A stretch of 64,000 nucleotides of DNA from Streptomyces sp. Tue6028 (GTDB lineage Bacteria; Actinomycetota; Actinomycetes; Streptomycetales; Streptomycetaceae): positions 124,001 to 188,000 of the forward strand of contig NZ_MLCE01000021.1 of assembly GCF_002300165.1 (NCBI RefSeq), written 5' to 3'. Position 1 is the first letter of the stretch. Each line of letters opens with the position of its first letter. Shown here piece by piece: positions 24,934-34,684 of this stretch. The notes under the pieces are model-generated. The model was not told the DNA's origin and ran no database searches. It was given only the letters and a program-made list of their open reading frames with translations. The position numbers and the translations under genes are program-made.

Positions 24934-26406
24934 GTGACCGAGCTCGGTACAGCGGTTCCGGACCAGCAGAAGCACGCGGAGGGGCAGCAGCCGCAGGGGC
25001 GGCGACCGGAGTCCGGGGCTGCGGCGCGCGGGTATGGCGTGCCGGGGTTCGCCGCGTGGCCGGTGCAGGGTTCGCCCAAGGACGCGGGCAAGGCCCTGCG
25101 CAAGCGGGTGCCGCGTGCCGCGCACGCCGAGCTGATCGAGGACGCCGACCGGCCCGATGCCGTGGCCGCCGTCGAGGAGTCCAACCGCGGCCGCATCGCC
25201 GGCCTCACCCCGATACGGGTCGGCAGGATGGCAGCCACCCCCTTCGCGTTCCTGCGCGGCTCGGCGGGCCTCATGGCGTACGACCTCGCGCGCACCCCCA
25301 TGACGGGCATCGACGCCCAGATCTGCGGAGACGCCCACGCGGCCAACTTCGGCCTGTACGGCGACGCCCGGGGCGGCCTCGTCATCGACCTGAACGACTT
25401 CGACGAGACCGTGCACGGCCCCTGGGAGTGGGACCTCAAACGGCTCGCCACCTCGCTCGTGCTCGCCGGCCGGGAAGCCGGGGCGGACGAGGACACCTGC
25501 CGCACCGCCGCGCACGACACGGTCGGCGCGTACCGCCGCACCATGCGGCTGATGGCCAAACTGCCCGTCCTCGACGCGTGGAACGCGATCGCCGACGAGG
25601 AACTCGTCTCGCACACCGACGCCCACGACCTGCTCGGCACGCTGGAGCGGGTCTCGGAGAAGGCGCGGGCCAACACCAGCGGCCGGTTCGCCGCCAAGGC
25701 GACGGAAGTGGTGGAGGGCGGCGGGCGCCGGTTCGTGGACGCCCCGCCGGTGCTGCGCCGCACACCCGACGCGGAGGCCGCGGCGGTCGTCGCGTCCCTG
25801 GAGCACTACCTGACGACCCTCTCCGAGGACCGTCTCCCCCTCCTCGCCCGATACGCGGTGCACGACGTCGCCTTCCGCGTCGTCGGCACCGGCAGCGTGG
25901 GCACCCGGTCCTACGTCGTCCTGCTGCTCGACCACCGCGGCGAACCCCTCGTCCTCCAGGTGAAGGAGGCCCGCCCCTCGGCGCTGCTCCCGCACCTGGC
26001 GACCGCCGGTCACGCGATGCCCGAGGTGTCGCACGAGGGCCGCCGCGTCGTCCTCGGACAAAAGCGCATGCAGGTCGTCAGCGACATCCTGCTCGGCTGG
26101 ACCACGGTCGAGGGCCGTCCCTTCCAGGTCCGCCAGTTCCGCAACCGCAAGGGCAGCGTCGACCCTGCCGCGCTGGCCGCCGACCAGATCGACGACTACG
26201 CCCGCATGACCGGCGCCCTGCTGGCCCGCGCCCACGCCCACAGCGCCGACCCACGTCTCATCGCCGGCTACTGCGGGAAGAACGAGGAGCTGGACGAGGC
26301 CGTCGCGTCCTTCTCCGTGGCGTACGCCGACCGCACGGAGGCCGACCACGCGGAGCTGGTCGCGGCGGTCCGGGACGGCCGGATAGCGGCGGAGCTGGGT
26401 GTCTGA
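24934..26406 (+). CDS. DUF2252 family protein
   Basis: 490 residues from the GTG at 24934 with GGGGGAGG upstream. The family hallmarks are visible: FLRGSAGLMAYDL, ICGDAHAANFGLYG, IDLNDFDETVHGPWEWDLKRL, and QVKEARPSALLP. The GDAHAANFG and NDFDE segments recall the catalytic and metal-binding motifs of aminoglycoside-kinase/HipA-like folds, so an ATP-dependent phosphotransferase role is plausible, but no function is established. No signal peptide. Confidence 0.9.
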   Translation: MTELGTAVPDQQKHAEGQQPQGRRPESGAAARGYGVPGFAAWPVQGSPKDAGKALRKRVPRAAHAELIEDADRPDAVAAVEESNRGRIAGLTPIRVGRMAATPFAFLRGSAGLMAYDLARTPMTGIDAQICGDAHAANFGLYGDARGGLVIDLNDFDETVHGPWEWDLKRLATSLVLAGREAGADEDTCRTAAHDTVGAYRRTMRLMAKLPVLDAWNAIADEELVSHTDAHDLLGTLERVSEKARANTSGRFAAKATEVVEGGGRRFVDAPPVLRRTPDAEAAAVVASLEHYLTTLSEDRLPLLARYAVHDVAFRVVGTGSVGTRSYVVLLLDHRGEPLVLQVKEARPSALLPHLATAGHAMPEVSHEGRRVVLGQKRMQVVSDILLGWTTVEGRPFQVRQFRNRKGSVDPAALAADQIDDYARMTGALLARAHAHSADPRLIAGYCGKNEELDEAVASFSVAYADRTEADHAELVAAVRDGRIAAELGV

Positions 26407-26512
26407 CGAGCCGGTGGCCGTCCGCGACGGCGCCGCCCTCCGGGGCGGGGCGGAGAGCGGGGAAACGGCGCTCTCGGCAGGGCCCCGGAGCACCGTGGCC
26501 TACGCTGGTCGG

Positions 26513-27673
26513 GTGACGACGCCGGAAGCCGAGCAGAGCCAGTCCGAGCCCACCGACGAGGGGGTTCAGGAGCAGTCCGGTGCCCTGGAGGGCGCGATGT
26601 CCGAGCAGCGGGAGCCCGCCGGGGGTGAGGTCTCCGGACAGGAGACGTCCACCGGTGGTGAGGCTTCGGCGCGGAGTGCGCCCGCTGGGAGTGAGGCCTC
26701 CGAGCAGCAGGCACCCGCCGAGGGTGAGGCTTCCGAACAGGGAGCGTCCGCCGAGCGTGAAGCCTCTGAACAGGGAGCGTCCGCCGAGGGTGAGGCCTCC
26801 GAGCAGGGAGCGCGCGCCGGGGACGAGGCTTCCGAGCAGGAGGTGTCCGCCGGGGGTGAGTCGGCCTCGCAGTCCGCCGCCGAGGGCGAGGCACGGCCCG
26901 AGGAGCGGCTGGAGCGGGCCGTGCGGGCGGCCGAGCAGGCGTTGATCGAGTTCGAGATCGCCGTGGAGACCTTCCGCGTCGAGGTGGACAACTTCTCGCG
27001 GCTGCACCACCAGAAGCTCGGCCCGATGTACTCCCGGCTCGACGAGCTGGAGGCCGAGATCGCGGAGGCCAGGGCCGCGCGCACCGGTGACCCGGAGGAC
27101 GTCCGCAAGGCGCACGAGGCGCGGGCTCGGGTCATGCCCATGCCCGGGGTCGAGGAGCTGTTCCACGGCTGGATGGACTCGGAGGGCCTGTTCCCCGAGG
27201 CCGTGGCGATGCTCACGGACCAGCCCGTGCGGCCTCCGCAGCGTGTGCGCCCCAGCGAGGAGGCTCGCAAGCTCTACCGCGAACTGGCCCGCAAGGCGCA
27301 TCCCGACCTGGCGCAGGACGAGGACGAGCGCAAGCGGCGCGACGAGTTCATCGCCCGGGTGAACGCCGCCTACGGCCGGGGTGACGAGGCGCTGCTGCGG
27401 GAGCTCTCCGCGGAGTGGGCCGCGGGGCCCGTGCCCGAGGAGTGGAAGCCGACTCGGAGCGAGGAGCTCTACGCCCGTCTCGAATGGCTCGCGCAGCGCA
27501 AGGAGATGCTCGCCTTCGTCGCCCAGGAGCTGGAGGAGAGCGCCATCGGCGCGATGCTGAAGCTGGCCCCGGACGACCCGGACCGTCTTCTGGAGGAGAT
27601 CGCCGAACAGCTGCTGGCCCAGGTCGGCGAGCGCGAGGCGGAGCTGGCGGCGCTGATAGCCCAGGCTCAGTGA
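26513..27673 (+). CDS. J-domain protein with tandem-repeat acidic N-terminus
   Basis: 386 residues from the GTG at 26513 (VTTPEAEQ). Residues about 35-125 are Glu/Ser/Ala-rich tandem repeats around EASEQGASAEG. A coiled-coil region follows (about 130-200, ERLERAVRAAEQAL). Residues about 245-285 contain a J-like segment with ARKLYRELARKAHPDL: the HPD tripeptide needed to stimulate Hsp70 ATPase. The rest is helical. A co-chaperone of DnaK is the most likely role. TACGCT at 26501-26506 is 6 nt from the start, a leaderless layout. Confidence 0.8.
   Translation: MTTPEAEQSQSEPTDEGVQEQSGALEGAMSEQREPAGGEVSGQETSTGGEASARSAPAGSEASEQQAPAEGEASEQGASAEREASEQGASAEGEASEQGARAGDEASEQEVSAGGESASQSAAEGEARPEERLERAVRAAEQALIEFEIAVETFRVEVDNFSRLHHQKLGPMYSRLDELEAEIAEARAARTGDPEDVRKAHEARARVMPMPGVEELFHGWMDSEGLFPEAVAMLTDQPVRPPQRVRPSEEARKLYRELARKAHPDLAQDEDERKRRDEFIARVNAAYGRGDEALLRELSAEWAAGPVPEEWKPTRSEELYARLEWLAQRKEMLAFVAQELEESAIGAMLKLAPDDPDRLLEEIAEQLLAQVGEREAELAALIAQAQ
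26657..26875 (+). repeat. Coding tandem repeats in the J-domain gene
   Basis: Five or six degenerate units of about 42-45 bp, each encoding a variant of EASEQGASAEG. Confidence 0.75.
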
Positions 27674-27760
27674 GGCCGCGAAGGGCCTGAGGGACCTGGA
27701 AGGGACCGGGGGAGTCCCGCGGGGATCGGGTTGCGGCCGTGGTCGGGTAGCGTCGGGGAC

Positions 27761-28108
27761 ATGAGTTTCGGAGCTGCTGTGCCCACCGTCGGGATCGGGG
27801 ATCTCACGGACGAGAACTTCCTGCTGGACGTCCGGGAGGACGAGGAGTGGGACGCCGGGCATGCCGAGGGGGCGCTGCACATCCCCATGAGCGAGTTCGT
27901 CGCCCGCTACGGCGAGCTGACCGAGGCCGCCCCGCAGGACGGTCGCGTCAACGTCATCTGCCGGTCCGGCGGCCGCTCCGCCCAGGTCACCATGTACCTG
28001 GTCCAGCAGGGCATCGACGCCGTGAACGTCGACGGCGGCATGCAGGCCTGGGAAGCGGCCGGCCGCCCCGTCGTCGACGACAAGGGCCAGCCCGGCGCCG
28101 TCGTCTAG
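27761..28108 (+). CDS. Single-domain rhodanese-like protein
   Basis: 115 residues from the ATG at 27761. Rhodanese fold with LDVREDEEWDAGHAEGALHI and the active-site loop CRSGGRSAQ, Cys present. Transfers sulfane sulfur or acts in cyanide/thiosulfate metabolism; the acceptor is unknown. TAGCGT at 27748-27753 lies 7 nt before the ATG, a leaderless layout. Confidence 0.92.
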   Translation: MSFGAAVPTVGIGDLTDENFLLDVREDEEWDAGHAEGALHIPMSEFVARYGELTEAAPQDGRVNVICRSGGRSAQVTMYLVQQGIDAVNVDGGMQAWEAAGRPVVDDKGQPGAVV

Positions 28109-28109
28109 C

Positions 28110-28235
28110 GACTCCATCGGCCGACATCCATCGGCCGGTGCCCGGTGCCCGGTGCCTGGCGTCCATCGGCCGGTGTCCGGCGTCCATCGGTCGGCGGCTG
28201 GCGACCGGTGCCCATCGGCAGGCGACCGGCGAACG
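28110..28235. repeat. Degenerate tandem repeats after the rhodanese gene
   Basis: Units of CCATCGGCCGGTG and CCGGTGCCCGGTG recur at least five times in 120 nt, followed by GGCGACCGG variants. The segment to 28393 has no supported gene. Confidence 0.65.
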
Positions 28236-28393
28236 GGCTTCGCGCCGCGGCCGGGTCGCCGGGAGAGCTGTCGGAGATGTGGGAGAGCTGCCCGGTCCGC
28301 GGGATGCCACCGGGCATACGGAGTTCCGTCGGGCATGCGGGAAAGCTGTCCCGCGAGGCCGGCCGTGACGTCCGGTGCGGCCTGTGCTCGGCC

Positions 28394-29527
28394 TCAGCCC
28401 AGCGGATGCGCCGCGAGCAGGTCCCCCAGGGCCTCCTCGTGCGCCGCGGCAGGGCCGAGCGAGAGCTCCAGCTGTTTGGCCCAGGCGTGGTACCGGTGCA
28501 GCGGATAGTCGGTGTCGGCGCCGAAGCCCCCGTGCAGATGCTGTGCCGTCTGCACCACCCGTCGTACGCCTTCCGAGGCCCAGATCTTGGCGACGGCCAC
28601 GTCCCCGGACGCCGGGAGCGCGCCCCCTGCCCCGGTCCCGATCCGCCACGCGGCCTGCCACAGAGTCACCTCCATGGCACGCAGGTCGATGTAGCGGTCG
28701 GCGGCCTGCACGGCGACGGCCTGGAAGGTGGCGACGGGGAATCCGAACTGCTCCCGCTTGCCGGTGTATTCACTGGTCATCCCGAGTACGGCTTCTCCGA
28801 GCCCGAGTGCCAGCGCGCACGTCCCGGTGGTCAGCAGCTCACGCAGGTCGTCCCAGGCGCCCTCCGCGTCGATCACATACCGGTCGGCGATCCGCGCCGA
28901 CTCCAGGCGCAGCTCCCCGAGCCGCTCGCCGGTGGTGGAGATCTGCTCGGCGAGCACGGCGCCTTCGTGGTCGCGGGGGACCAACGCGAGGACGGTCCGG
29001 TCGGCCTCCGTGTGTGCGGGTACGACGACGAGGTCGGCGCCGTACGCCCAGGGCACCGCCGTCTGGGAGCCGTCCAGCACCCACATGTCACCGTCCCGCC
29101 GTGCGGTCACGGCGCGTTCGGCCGGGTCGTGCCCCGTCCGGCCACTGGCGGCGACGGTCAGGACGAGCTCGCCCCGGCCCGCGCGCTCCAGCAGCTCGGC
29201 CTTCAACTCCTCACCGCCGTACGTCTGCACGGCCACCGCCGCCGCGCTGCTCTCCAGCAGCGGTACGCGCGCGAGGATCCGCGCCGACTCGCGCAGCACC
29301 AGGCACAGGGCCACCGCGTCGAGCCCCGCTCCGCCGTACTCCGCGTCGAGCAGCAGGCTCAGCAGATCCGCGTCGGCGAGCTTCGCCCACAGGCCGCGGT
29401 CGAAGTCCTCGGCGACGGCGCCGGGGGTGAGCGCGGGGCTGGGCACCCCGTCCGGCGCGACCCCGGCGAACACCGCCTTCGCCGCCTCGACCGCCGCCTG
29501 CTGCTCCTCGGTGAAGGTGAAGTCCAC
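28394..29527 (-). CDS. Acyl-CoA dehydrogenase
   Basis: 377 residues from GTG 29527. Full-length fold with FTFTEEQQAAVEAAK, a FAD-binding region, and C-terminal helices. Near the C-terminus the segment HGGFGADTDYPLHRY carries Asp where many family members have the catalytic Glu, as in the FadE clade of sterol side-chain degradation. A perfect KstR-type operator lies 94 nt upstream, so a role in sterol or cyclic-ring catabolism is a reasonable inference. It is 136 nt from paaE and may be an independent transcription unit. Confidence 0.9.
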   Translation of the reverse strand: MDFTFTEEQQAAVEAAKAVFAGVAPDGVPSPALTPGAVAEDFDRGLWAKLADADLLSLLLDAEYGGAGLDAVALCLVLRESARILARVPLLESSAAAVAVQTYGGEELKAELLERAGRGELVLTVAASGRTGHDPAERAVTARRDGDMWVLDGSQTAVPWAYGADLVVVPAHTEADRTVLALVPRDHEGAVLAEQISTTGERLGELRLESARIADRYVIDAEGAWDDLRELLTTGTCALALGLGEAVLGMTSEYTGKREQFGFPVATFQAVAVQAADRYIDLRAMEVTLWQAAWRIGTGAGGALPASGDVAVAKIWASEGVRRVVQTAQHLHGGFGADTDYPLHRYHAWAKQLELSLGPAAAHEEALGDLLAAHPLG

Positions 29528-29620
29528 GGGTCCTGTCCTCCCATGCGCCGGCCAACCGACCGGAGGTCCGAAGCAGGGGCAAAAGCCCTCCGGATCCTCC
29601 GATCTGACGGAGCGTCAAGA

Positions 29621-29634
29621 TAGAACAGGTTCTA
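29621..29634. promoter_or_regulatory. KstR-type operator upstream of the acyl-CoA dehydrogenase
   Basis: TAGAACAGGTTCTA is a palindrome that fits the published mycobacterial KstR motif TNNAACNNGTTNNA at every fixed position. It lies between paaE and the acyl-CoA dehydrogenase start, in its promoter region. Confidence 0.75.
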
Positions 29635-29663
29635 CAAGAAGGGAACGGTCGGTGCCGGCAGGC

Positions 29664-30731
29664 CTACCGGTCGAAGTCCAACTCCACCTTCTCCGTAGCC
29701 GGATGGGACTGACAGGCCAGTACATACCCGGCCTCGGTCTCCTCCGGTTCCAGCGCGAAGTTGCGGTCCATGCGGATCTCGCCCGAGACCAGGAAGGCCC
29801 GGCAGGTGCCGCACACGCCGCCCTTGCAGGCGTACGGCGCGTCCGGCCTGTTGCGCAGCACCGCGTCCAGCAGCGACTCGCCGTCCTGGACGGGCCAGCT
29901 TCCGCCGCGTCCGTCGAGTCGTGCGGTCACCGTGCTGTGGGCCGGCGCGGGGCGCGTGGAGGGGACCGCGGCGGCGCCGGCGTCCACGTGGAAGATCTCC
30001 TCGTGGATCCTGGTCCGCGACACCCCGAGCTCGCGCAGCGCACGCTCCGCCCCCTGCACGAGCCCCATCGGCCCGCACAGGAACCAGCCCGCCACCCGGT
30101 CCACCGGCAGCAGGGCCGGGAGCAGTCCGGTGAGCCGCTCCTGGTCGAGCCGTCCGGTCGGCAGTCCGGCCTGCTGCTCCTCCCGGGAGAGCACCGTCAC
30201 CAGCTGGAAGCGCTGCGGATAACGGTCCTTGAGGTCGGCGACCTCCTCCAGGAACATCGTCGAGGCGGTGGTCCGGTCGCTGCGGACGAGGCAGAACCTC
30301 GCCTCCGGCTCCCTGGCCAGCAGCGTGGAGACGATCGACAGCACCGGAGTGATCCCGCTGCCGCCCACCACCGCCGCGTACAGCCCGGTGGCCGGCTCCA
30401 GGGTGAAACGGCCCGCCGGAGTCATCACCTCGACGTCGTCACCGACGGCGATCTCCTTGTGCGCGTGCGTCGAGAAGGCTCCGCCGTCGACCAGCCGCAC
30501 CCCGACCCGCAGGGTGTGCGGGCCCTCGTCGCCGGGTGCGGGGGCCGGTGAGCAGATCGAGTACGTCCGGCGAATCTCCTCGCCGTCGATCGTGCAGCGC
30601 AGGGCGAGGTGCTGGCCGGGTGCGTGCCGGTACTCCTCGCGCAGGGCGGGCGGCACGGCGAGGGTCAGGGCCACCGAATCGTCGGTGAGCCGGTCGACCG
30701 CGGCCACCGGGAGCGCGTGGAAGCGGGCCAT
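29664..30731 (-). CDS. paaE: Phenylacetyl-CoA epoxidase reductase subunit PaaE
   Basis: 355 residues from the ATG at 30731, which overlaps the paaD stop. N-terminal FAD/NAD-binding reductase domain (RRTYSICS FAD motif, VVGGSGITPVLSI NAD motif) and C-terminal plant-type 2Fe-2S domain with CKGGVCGTC plus a fourth Cys in ACQSHP. It passes electrons from NADPH to the di-iron oxygenase PaaA. Confidence 0.96.
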   Translation of the reverse strand: MARFHALPVAAVDRLTDDSVALTLAVPPALREEYRHAPGQHLALRCTIDGEEIRRTYSICSPAPAPGDEGPHTLRVGVRLVDGGAFSTHAHKEIAVGDDVEVMTPAGRFTLEPATGLYAAVVGGSGITPVLSIVSTLLAREPEARFCLVRSDRTTASTMFLEEVADLKDRYPQRFQLVTVLSREEQQAGLPTGRLDQERLTGLLPALLPVDRVAGWFLCGPMGLVQGAERALRELGVSRTRIHEEIFHVDAGAAAVPSTRPAPAHSTVTARLDGRGGSWPVQDGESLLDAVLRNRPDAPYACKGGVCGTCRAFLVSGEIRMDRNFALEPEETEAGYVLACQSHPATEKVELDFDR

Positions 30732-31273
30732 CACAGCTCCTTGAAGTGGTCGAACGGCTCGCGGCAGGACAGGCAGCGCCTGAGCGCCTTGCACGCGGTG
30801 GAGGAGAAGCGGCTGAGCAGCTCGGTGTCCGCCGACCCGCAGTGCGGGCAGTGGACGGGCTCGGTCTGCTGCGGGCGCGGGGCGGACGGGGTCGTCCGGG
30901 TGGGACCCAACTCGACCGTCACCGGGCCCGTGGGACGGCCGCCGCGCGGTGGTGCTATCCCGAACTCCCGCAGTTTGCGGCGGCCTTCGTCGGAGATGTC
31001 GTCGGTCGACCACGCGGGGCTGAGCACCGTGCGGACGGCGACCTCTCGTATGCCGTGCTCGTGAAGCACCCGCTCGATGTCCACGGACATCGCCTCGATG
31101 GCCGGGCAGCCGGTGTACGTCGGGGTCAGGTCCACCTCGACCGAGTCCGCGTCATGCACCCGTACGGCGCGCAGCACGCCGAGCTCCTCCAGGGTGAGCA
31201 CGGGCAGTTCGGGGTCGGGCACGGACCCGGCCAGCCTGCGGAGCTCCTCTTCGAGAGCGGTGGTCGTCACCAT
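30731..31273 (-). CDS. paaD: PaaD, iron-sulfur maturation-type protein of the phenylacetyl-CoA epoxidase
   Basis: 180 residues from the ATG at 31273. DUF59/MIP18-like N-terminal domain (SVPDPELPVLTLEELGVLR, TPTYTGCPAIEAM) and a C-terminal zinc-ribbon-like CPHCGSADTELLS and CLSC. Supports maturation of the oxygenase cluster. Overlaps both neighbours by a few nt. Confidence 0.94.
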   Translation of the reverse strand: MVTTTALEEELRRLAGSVPDPELPVLTLEELGVLRAVRVHDADSVEVDLTPTYTGCPAIEAMSVDIERVLHEHGIREVAVRTVLSPAWSTDDISDEGRRKLREFGIAPPRGGRPTGPVTVELGPTRTTPSAPRPQQTEPVHCPHCGSADTELLSRFSSTACKALRRCLSCREPFDHFKEL

Positions 31274-31995
31274 GTCGCCCCCGGGTGACTGCGGTGCAGA
31301 TGCTGCATCTCGGCGAGCATCCGCCCGAAGGACTCGGTGTGCAGACCCTGTCGTCCGGCACCTGCCCTCCACGCTCCGGACGCCGGCCCCTCGGGGAGCG
31401 CGAGGGTTGCGCGGCGCAGGACGTCGCCCACGGACTCCAGCCAGGCGGCCCGCATCCCTTCCCGGTCGACGTCCACACCCTCGACCGGCTGGAACATCTC
31501 GCCGGTGAACCGCCACAGCGCCTCGGTCGCACGCCGCATGCGCTCATGGCTGAGGTCCGTGCCGTCGCCGAGCCGCAGGGTCCACTGCTCGGCGTGGTCC
31601 TGGTGGTACTCGACTTCCTTCACGGCCTTCGCGGCGAGCGGCGCGAAGGGGCCGGTGCCCTCGGCCAGCTGGGTGTACAGGAGCCGCTGGTAGGTGGAGA
31701 AGTACAGCTGGCGGGCGATCGTGTGCGCGAAGTCGCCGTTCGGCTGCTCGACGAGCTGGAGATTGCGGAAGGCGCGCTCCTCGCGCAGGTACGCCAGCTC
31801 GTCCTCGTCACCGGCCATGGACAGCAGAATCCGTGCCTGGCCCAGCAGGTCGAGGGCGATGTTGGCGAGGGCGACTTCCTCTTCGAGGACGGGCGCGTGG
31901 CCGGCCCACTCCCCCAGCCGGTGTGAGAGCACCAGGGCGTCGTCGCCGAGGGCGAGGGCCGCGGCGGTCGCCGTCTCGGACGTGGAGGCGGTCAC
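31267..31995 (-). CDS. paaC: Phenylacetyl-CoA epoxidase subunit PaaC
   Basis: 242 residues from a GTG at 31995. Ferritin-like helical subunit (LGEWAGHAPVLEEEVALANIALDLLGQARI, KEVEYHQDHAEQWTLRLGDG). Forms the scaffold of the PaaABCE multicomponent oxygenase with PaaA. 4-nt overlap with paaB. Confidence 0.95.
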   Translation of the reverse strand: MTASTSETATAAALALGDDALVLSHRLGEWAGHAPVLEEEVALANIALDLLGQARILLSMAGDEDELAYLREERAFRNLQLVEQPNGDFAHTIARQLYFSTYQRLLYTQLAEGTGPFAPLAAKAVKEVEYHQDHAEQWTLRLGDGTDLSHERMRRATEALWRFTGEMFQPVEGVDVDREGMRAAWLESVGDVLRRATLALPEGPASGAWRAGAGRQGLHTESFGRMLAEMQHLHRSHPGATW

Positions 31996-32275
31996 AGGTG
32001 CTTCACCCCTTCCGGGATCTCGTAGAACGTCGGGTGCCGGTACGGCTTGTCCGCGGCGGGCTCGAAGAACGGGTCCTTCTCGTCGGGCGAGGAGGCCGTG
32101 ATGGCGGCGGAGGGGACGACCCAGATCGAGACGCCCTCGCCGCGGCGGGTGTACAGGTCGCGTGCGTTGCGCAGGGCCAGCTCCGCGTCCGGCGCGTGCA
32201 GGCTGCCGGCGTGCGTGTGGGAGAGGCCGCGGCGGGAGCGCACGAAGACCTCCCACAGGGGCCAGTCGTTGGTCG

Positions 32276-32279
<4 letters not shown>
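31992..32279 (-). CDS. paaB: Phenylacetyl-CoA epoxidase subunit PaaB
   Basis: 95 residues, full length. DUF1486/PaaB fold: [20 protein letters not shown] and [19 protein letters not shown] small structural subunit that bridges two PaaAC units. Starts within the paaA stop (ATGA). Confidence 0.96.
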
Positions 32280-33370
<1,091 letters not shown>

Positions 33371-33399
33371 GCGGTCCCCCTCGACCTCTCTCCCGACCG

Positions 33400-33413
33400 A
33401 CCGATCGTTCGGT
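33400..33413. promoter_or_regulatory. PaaR-type TetR operator before paaA
   Basis: ACCGATCGTTCGGT, arms ACCGA/TCGGT around TCGT. Its reverse complement equals the site at 38554-38567. A further ACCG half-site lies directly upstream. Confidence 0.8.
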
Positions 33414-33459
33414 TCGCTTCGAATCAATGGTCGGTCGAGCGCCGTAAGGTGTCAACCGC

Positions 33460-33468
33460 TGTGGATAA
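33460..33468 (-). promoter_or_regulatory. DnaA-box-like nonamer
   Basis: TGTGGATAA is the reverse complement of TTATCCACA. It lies between the paaA promoter and the DUF5819 gene. Confidence 0.4.
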
Positions 33469-33661
33469 CCTCGTGGGCCGCACTGTGACCGCTGTGGTTC
33501 AGGAGGCTGTGCCGGACCGGCCGGTCCGAGTACGGTTCCGGTGCGGACCTCGCGGTGCGGGAGGTGTTGTGCGCAGCGGTGGTACAGGTCGGGAGCGGCG
33601 TGAGCGCACGGTGCCTGCGGCCCATCGGCATTCGGGTTCGGGATCGTGAATCGGGGCGGAA

Positions 33662-34684
33662 TTGGACGCGTACGACGAGGGACCGAAGACCCGGCCGGGG
33701 GCGGACGGCCCGCCCGGCGAGCCCGCCGGGGACGGGGCCGCAGATGTCGGGGCCGGGCCCGAGGGGGTCGTGAGCGACGGGGCCGTGAGCGACGCTCCGG
33801 CGTCCGGCAGAGCCGTGGACGACGACGCGGAGCCTGATACCGCCGTCCGGGGTGACGCGGAGGCCGACTCCGCCGTGCGGGGCGATCTCGGTACCGGTGA
33901 TCTCATCGACCCCAGAGATCCGGGCGACCTCAGTGCCCCACGCGACCCCAGTGCCTCATACGACCCAGGTGACCCCGTCCCGGCTCCGGGCGGCCCCGGC
34001 CCCGGTCAGATCCGCGGCGCGACCGCGGGCATAGCCGCCCTCCCCCTCCGCTCCCAGGTCGCCGCCGCCTTCGCGCTCGCCGTGGTCGCCGTGGTCACCT
34101 TTGTGCACCTCGGCATGGTCTTCCTGCACGTCGCGCCGTCGAACACGATGACCAAGCAGCACGGCCGCGCGATCGACGACTGGATCTACCCCGAGTTCGA
34201 GCAGAACTGGAAGCTCTTCGCTCCCAACCCGTTGCAGCAGAACGTCTCGGTGCAGGTCCGTGCCCTGGTCCGCACCCCGGACGGCATCAGCCGCGAGACC
34301 GGCTGGTACGACCTGTCCGCCCTCGACGGCGAGGCCATCGAGGGCAATCTGCTGCCGAGCCACACCCAGCAGAACGAATTGCGCCGGGCGTGGGACTACT
34401 ACGCCGGCACGCACGACAGCAAGAACCGTCCGGTGGGCCTGCGAGGCGACCTCTCCGAGCGCTATCTGCGCCGGATCGCCGTCATGCGCCTCGCCCGCGA
34501 GCACGCGGGCGGCGCCGGTGCCGTCGTCGAACGCATCCAGGTCCGCTCCAGCTCCACCAACGTGCCGGCCCCCGACTGGAGCGAGGAGAAGGTGTCCGAC
34601 AAGCCCGTCGTCCGCGAGCTGCCCTGGTGGATCGTCCCCGACAGCGACCGCGAGGGCGGGCTGACGGAGGTGAGCGCCCGATGA
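33662..34684 (+). CDS. DUF5819 family membrane protein
   Basis: 340 residues from a TTG at 33662; a downstream GTG could be used. The first 110 residues are acidic and disordered, then a transmembrane helix (about residues 130-155, AFALAVVAVVTFVHLGMVFL). The remaining extracytoplasmic part contains EFEQNWKLFAPNPLQQN, typical of DUF5819. Function unknown. The last 4 nt overlap the HTTM gene, which is its usual neighbour. Confidence 0.88.
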   Translation: MDAYDEGPKTRPGADGPPGEPAGDGAADVGAGPEGVVSDGAVSDAPASGRAVDDDAEPDTAVRGDAEADSAVRGDLGTGDLIDPRDPGDLSAPRDPSASYDPGDPVPAPGGPGPGQIRGATAGIAALPLRSQVAAAFALAVVAVVTFVHLGMVFLHVAPSNTMTKQHGRAIDDWIYPEFEQNWKLFAPNPLQQNVSVQVRALVRTPDGISRETGWYDLSALDGEAIEGNLLPSHTQQNELRRAWDYYAGTHDSKNRPVGLRGDLSERYLRRIAVMRLAREHAGGAGAVVERIQVRSSSTNVPAPDWSEEKVSDKPVVRELPWWIVPDSDREGGLTEVSAR

